A stretch of DNA of 6,974 nt from JASGCK01 sp031538565 (lineage in GTDB: Bacteria; Pseudomonadota; Gammaproteobacteria; Burkholderiales; Burkholderiaceae_C): NCBI GenBank assembly GCA_031538565.1, contig JAVKLS010000063.1, forward strand, positions 1 to 6,974, given 5' to 3'. This document shows positions 6,763-6,974 of the stretch, in pieces (the stretch's first letter is position 1; each line of letters begins with the position of its first letter). Both the position numbers and the translations under genes were made by a program. The notes below the pieces were generated by a model. That model saw only the letters and a list, made by a program, of their open reading frames with translations. It made no database searches and had not been told where the DNA came from.

Positions 6763-6795
6763 ATGAAGCGGGCGATTTGGTTGCAGGAGACATGA
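6763..6795 (+). pseudogene. rightward gene cut after 10 codons by the IS3 insertion
   Basis: The frame reads MKRAIWLQET and then stops. The stop TGA (6793-6795) is exactly the first three bases of the IS3 element, so the insertion itself ended the gene. It is divergent from the beta-oxidation operon, with 188 bp between the two start codons. From memory, the WLQET motif near the start suits ISNCY-type transposases, which would make this a nested insertion of one mobile element in another. Ten residues are too few to be sure. A regulator of the operon, which often sits divergently at this place, is the main alternative. The rest of the gene should lie beyond the far end of the IS, outside the window. 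Confidence 0.55.
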
Positions 6796-6846
6796 AGTTA
6801 CCCCGATTTCACGGACACTTTGTCGATAAGACAGAAGGAGTCCGAA

Positions 6847-6974
6847 ATGCGAGAGAAGAACAAGCCGTACCCAGAGCAATTTAGATTGCAAATGGTCGAA
6901 TTGGTCAAGGCGGGGCACAAGCCCCGCGAATTGGCAATGGAGTTTGGCTGCCACGAAAGCTCAATCGTTCACTG
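6847..6974 (+). CDS. IS3-family transposase OrfA, N-terminal part (partial)
   Basis: There are 42 complete codons. The protein opens MREKNKPYPEQFRLQMVELV and continues to HKPRELAMEFGCHESSIVH, a typical HTH_Tnp_1-type helix-turn-helix as found in IS3-family OrfA proteins, which bind the IS ends. The start has an AAGGAG Shine-Dalgarno at 6835-6840 with a 6-nt spacer. Residue 24 is His here and Arg in the left copy, so the two copies have diverged slightly or come from two sublineages. The gene is open to the window edge. Confidence 0.9.
   Translation, partial: MREKNKPYPEQFRLQMVELVKAGHKPRELAMEFGCHESSIVH
6880..6908 (-). promoter_or_regulatory. candidate outward promoter in the right IS copy, facing the operon
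   Basis: On the minus strand, TTGACC at 6903-6908 and TCTAAA at 6880-6885 are separated by 17 bp, the mirror of the candidate at 25-53. Here it points towards the operon, about 305 bp upstream of the first start codon, so readthrough could raise operon expression. It lies antisense within orfA. It is a better consensus match than the candidate native promoter at 6640-6668, but remains untested. Confidence 0.3.

Larger units (their letters stand above)
6685..6792 (+). mobile_element. possible left-end remnant of a second IS (ISNCY-like), interrupted by IS3
   Basis: This stretch holds a 13-bp direct repeat, then a strong ribosome binding site and the first ten codons of a rightward gene. The residues MKRAIWLQET resemble my memory of the N-terminus of ISNCY-type transposases (IS1202 relatives), in which WLQET recurs near the start. 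Repeats between the terminus and the transposase start would fit transposase binding sites. The outer boundary cannot be placed firmly; TGTA at 6685-6688 is one guess. The alternative is an ordinary divergent gene, such as a regulator, with its own upstream repeats. Confidence 0.35.
6793..6974 (+). mobile_element. second copy of the IS3-family element, left end, cut by the window edge
   Basis: The element begins TGAAGTTACCCCG at 6793 and continues to the window edge. Over 140 bp it is the inverted counterpart of positions 1-140, with mismatches only at 6917 and 6924. Both copies therefore have their left ends facing inwards and their transposase genes pointing outwards. It interrupts the rightward gene that starts at 6763. 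The distal part, including orfB and the other terminus, is not present. Confidence 0.9.

Noticed and set aside
6575..6792. RNA genes, riboswitches, CRISPR repeats or a rho-independent terminator in the only sizeable non-coding stretch
   Set aside because: I saw no tRNA-like fold, no regularly spaced repeat array and no GC-rich hairpin followed by a T run. Only the short palindrome and the direct repeat stand out.
6643..6954. A 103-codon open frame on the minus strand across the right IS boundary
   Set aside because: It runs antisense to the IS orfA and through the intergenic region, has no recognisable domain, and begins inside the IS. It is a chance frame created by the junction.

Overview
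The window is a block of five metabolic genes bounded on both sides by the same insertion sequence (IS). All five genes lie on the minus strand and read right to left: a two-domain enoyl-CoA hydratase/3-hydroxyacyl-CoA dehydrogenase, a thiolase, a long acyl-CoA dehydrogenase, a short-chain dehydrogenase/reductase and a PaaI-like hotdog thioesterase. Gaps are 13 to 35 bp, so this is almost certainly one operon. The protein sequences and gene order look like a betaproteobacterium, probably Burkholderiales. That placement rests on remembered family resemblance, not on a search.

Layout. Positions 1-140 are the left end of an IS3-family element whose transposase orfA reads leftwards. Positions 104-508 hold the thioesterase, whose last 11 residues and stop codon are supplied by that IS. 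Positions 522-6574 hold the other four genes. Positions 6575-6792 are the operon's upstream region, with a weak candidate promoter, a small palindrome, a 13-bp direct repeat and the first 10 codons of a rightward gene with a very strong ribosome binding site. Positions 6793-6974 are a second copy of the same IS end, pointing the other way. It cuts the rightward gene, and the IS's own first three bases (TGA) act as the stop codon. The two IS ends match at 138 of 140 positions as an inverted repeat.

Function. The operon covers a complete beta-oxidation turn: acyl-CoA dehydrogenation, enoyl-CoA hydration, 3-hydroxyacyl-CoA oxidation and thiolysis. The reductase and thioesterase are accessory. 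No acyl-CoA ligase, electron-transfer flavoprotein or regulator is visible, so the substrate cannot be named.

The most notable part is the margins rather than the metabolism. The right margin looks like an IS3 element inserted in the first codons of another mobile element's transposase. The left margin is an IS3 insertion that re-tailed the last operon gene and placed its own transposase directly behind it. The pair could be a composite transposon carrying a beta-oxidation operon. A duller explanation is that the window is an assembly contig that stops in a multicopy IS at each end. I did not find a convincing new biological system in the coding part.
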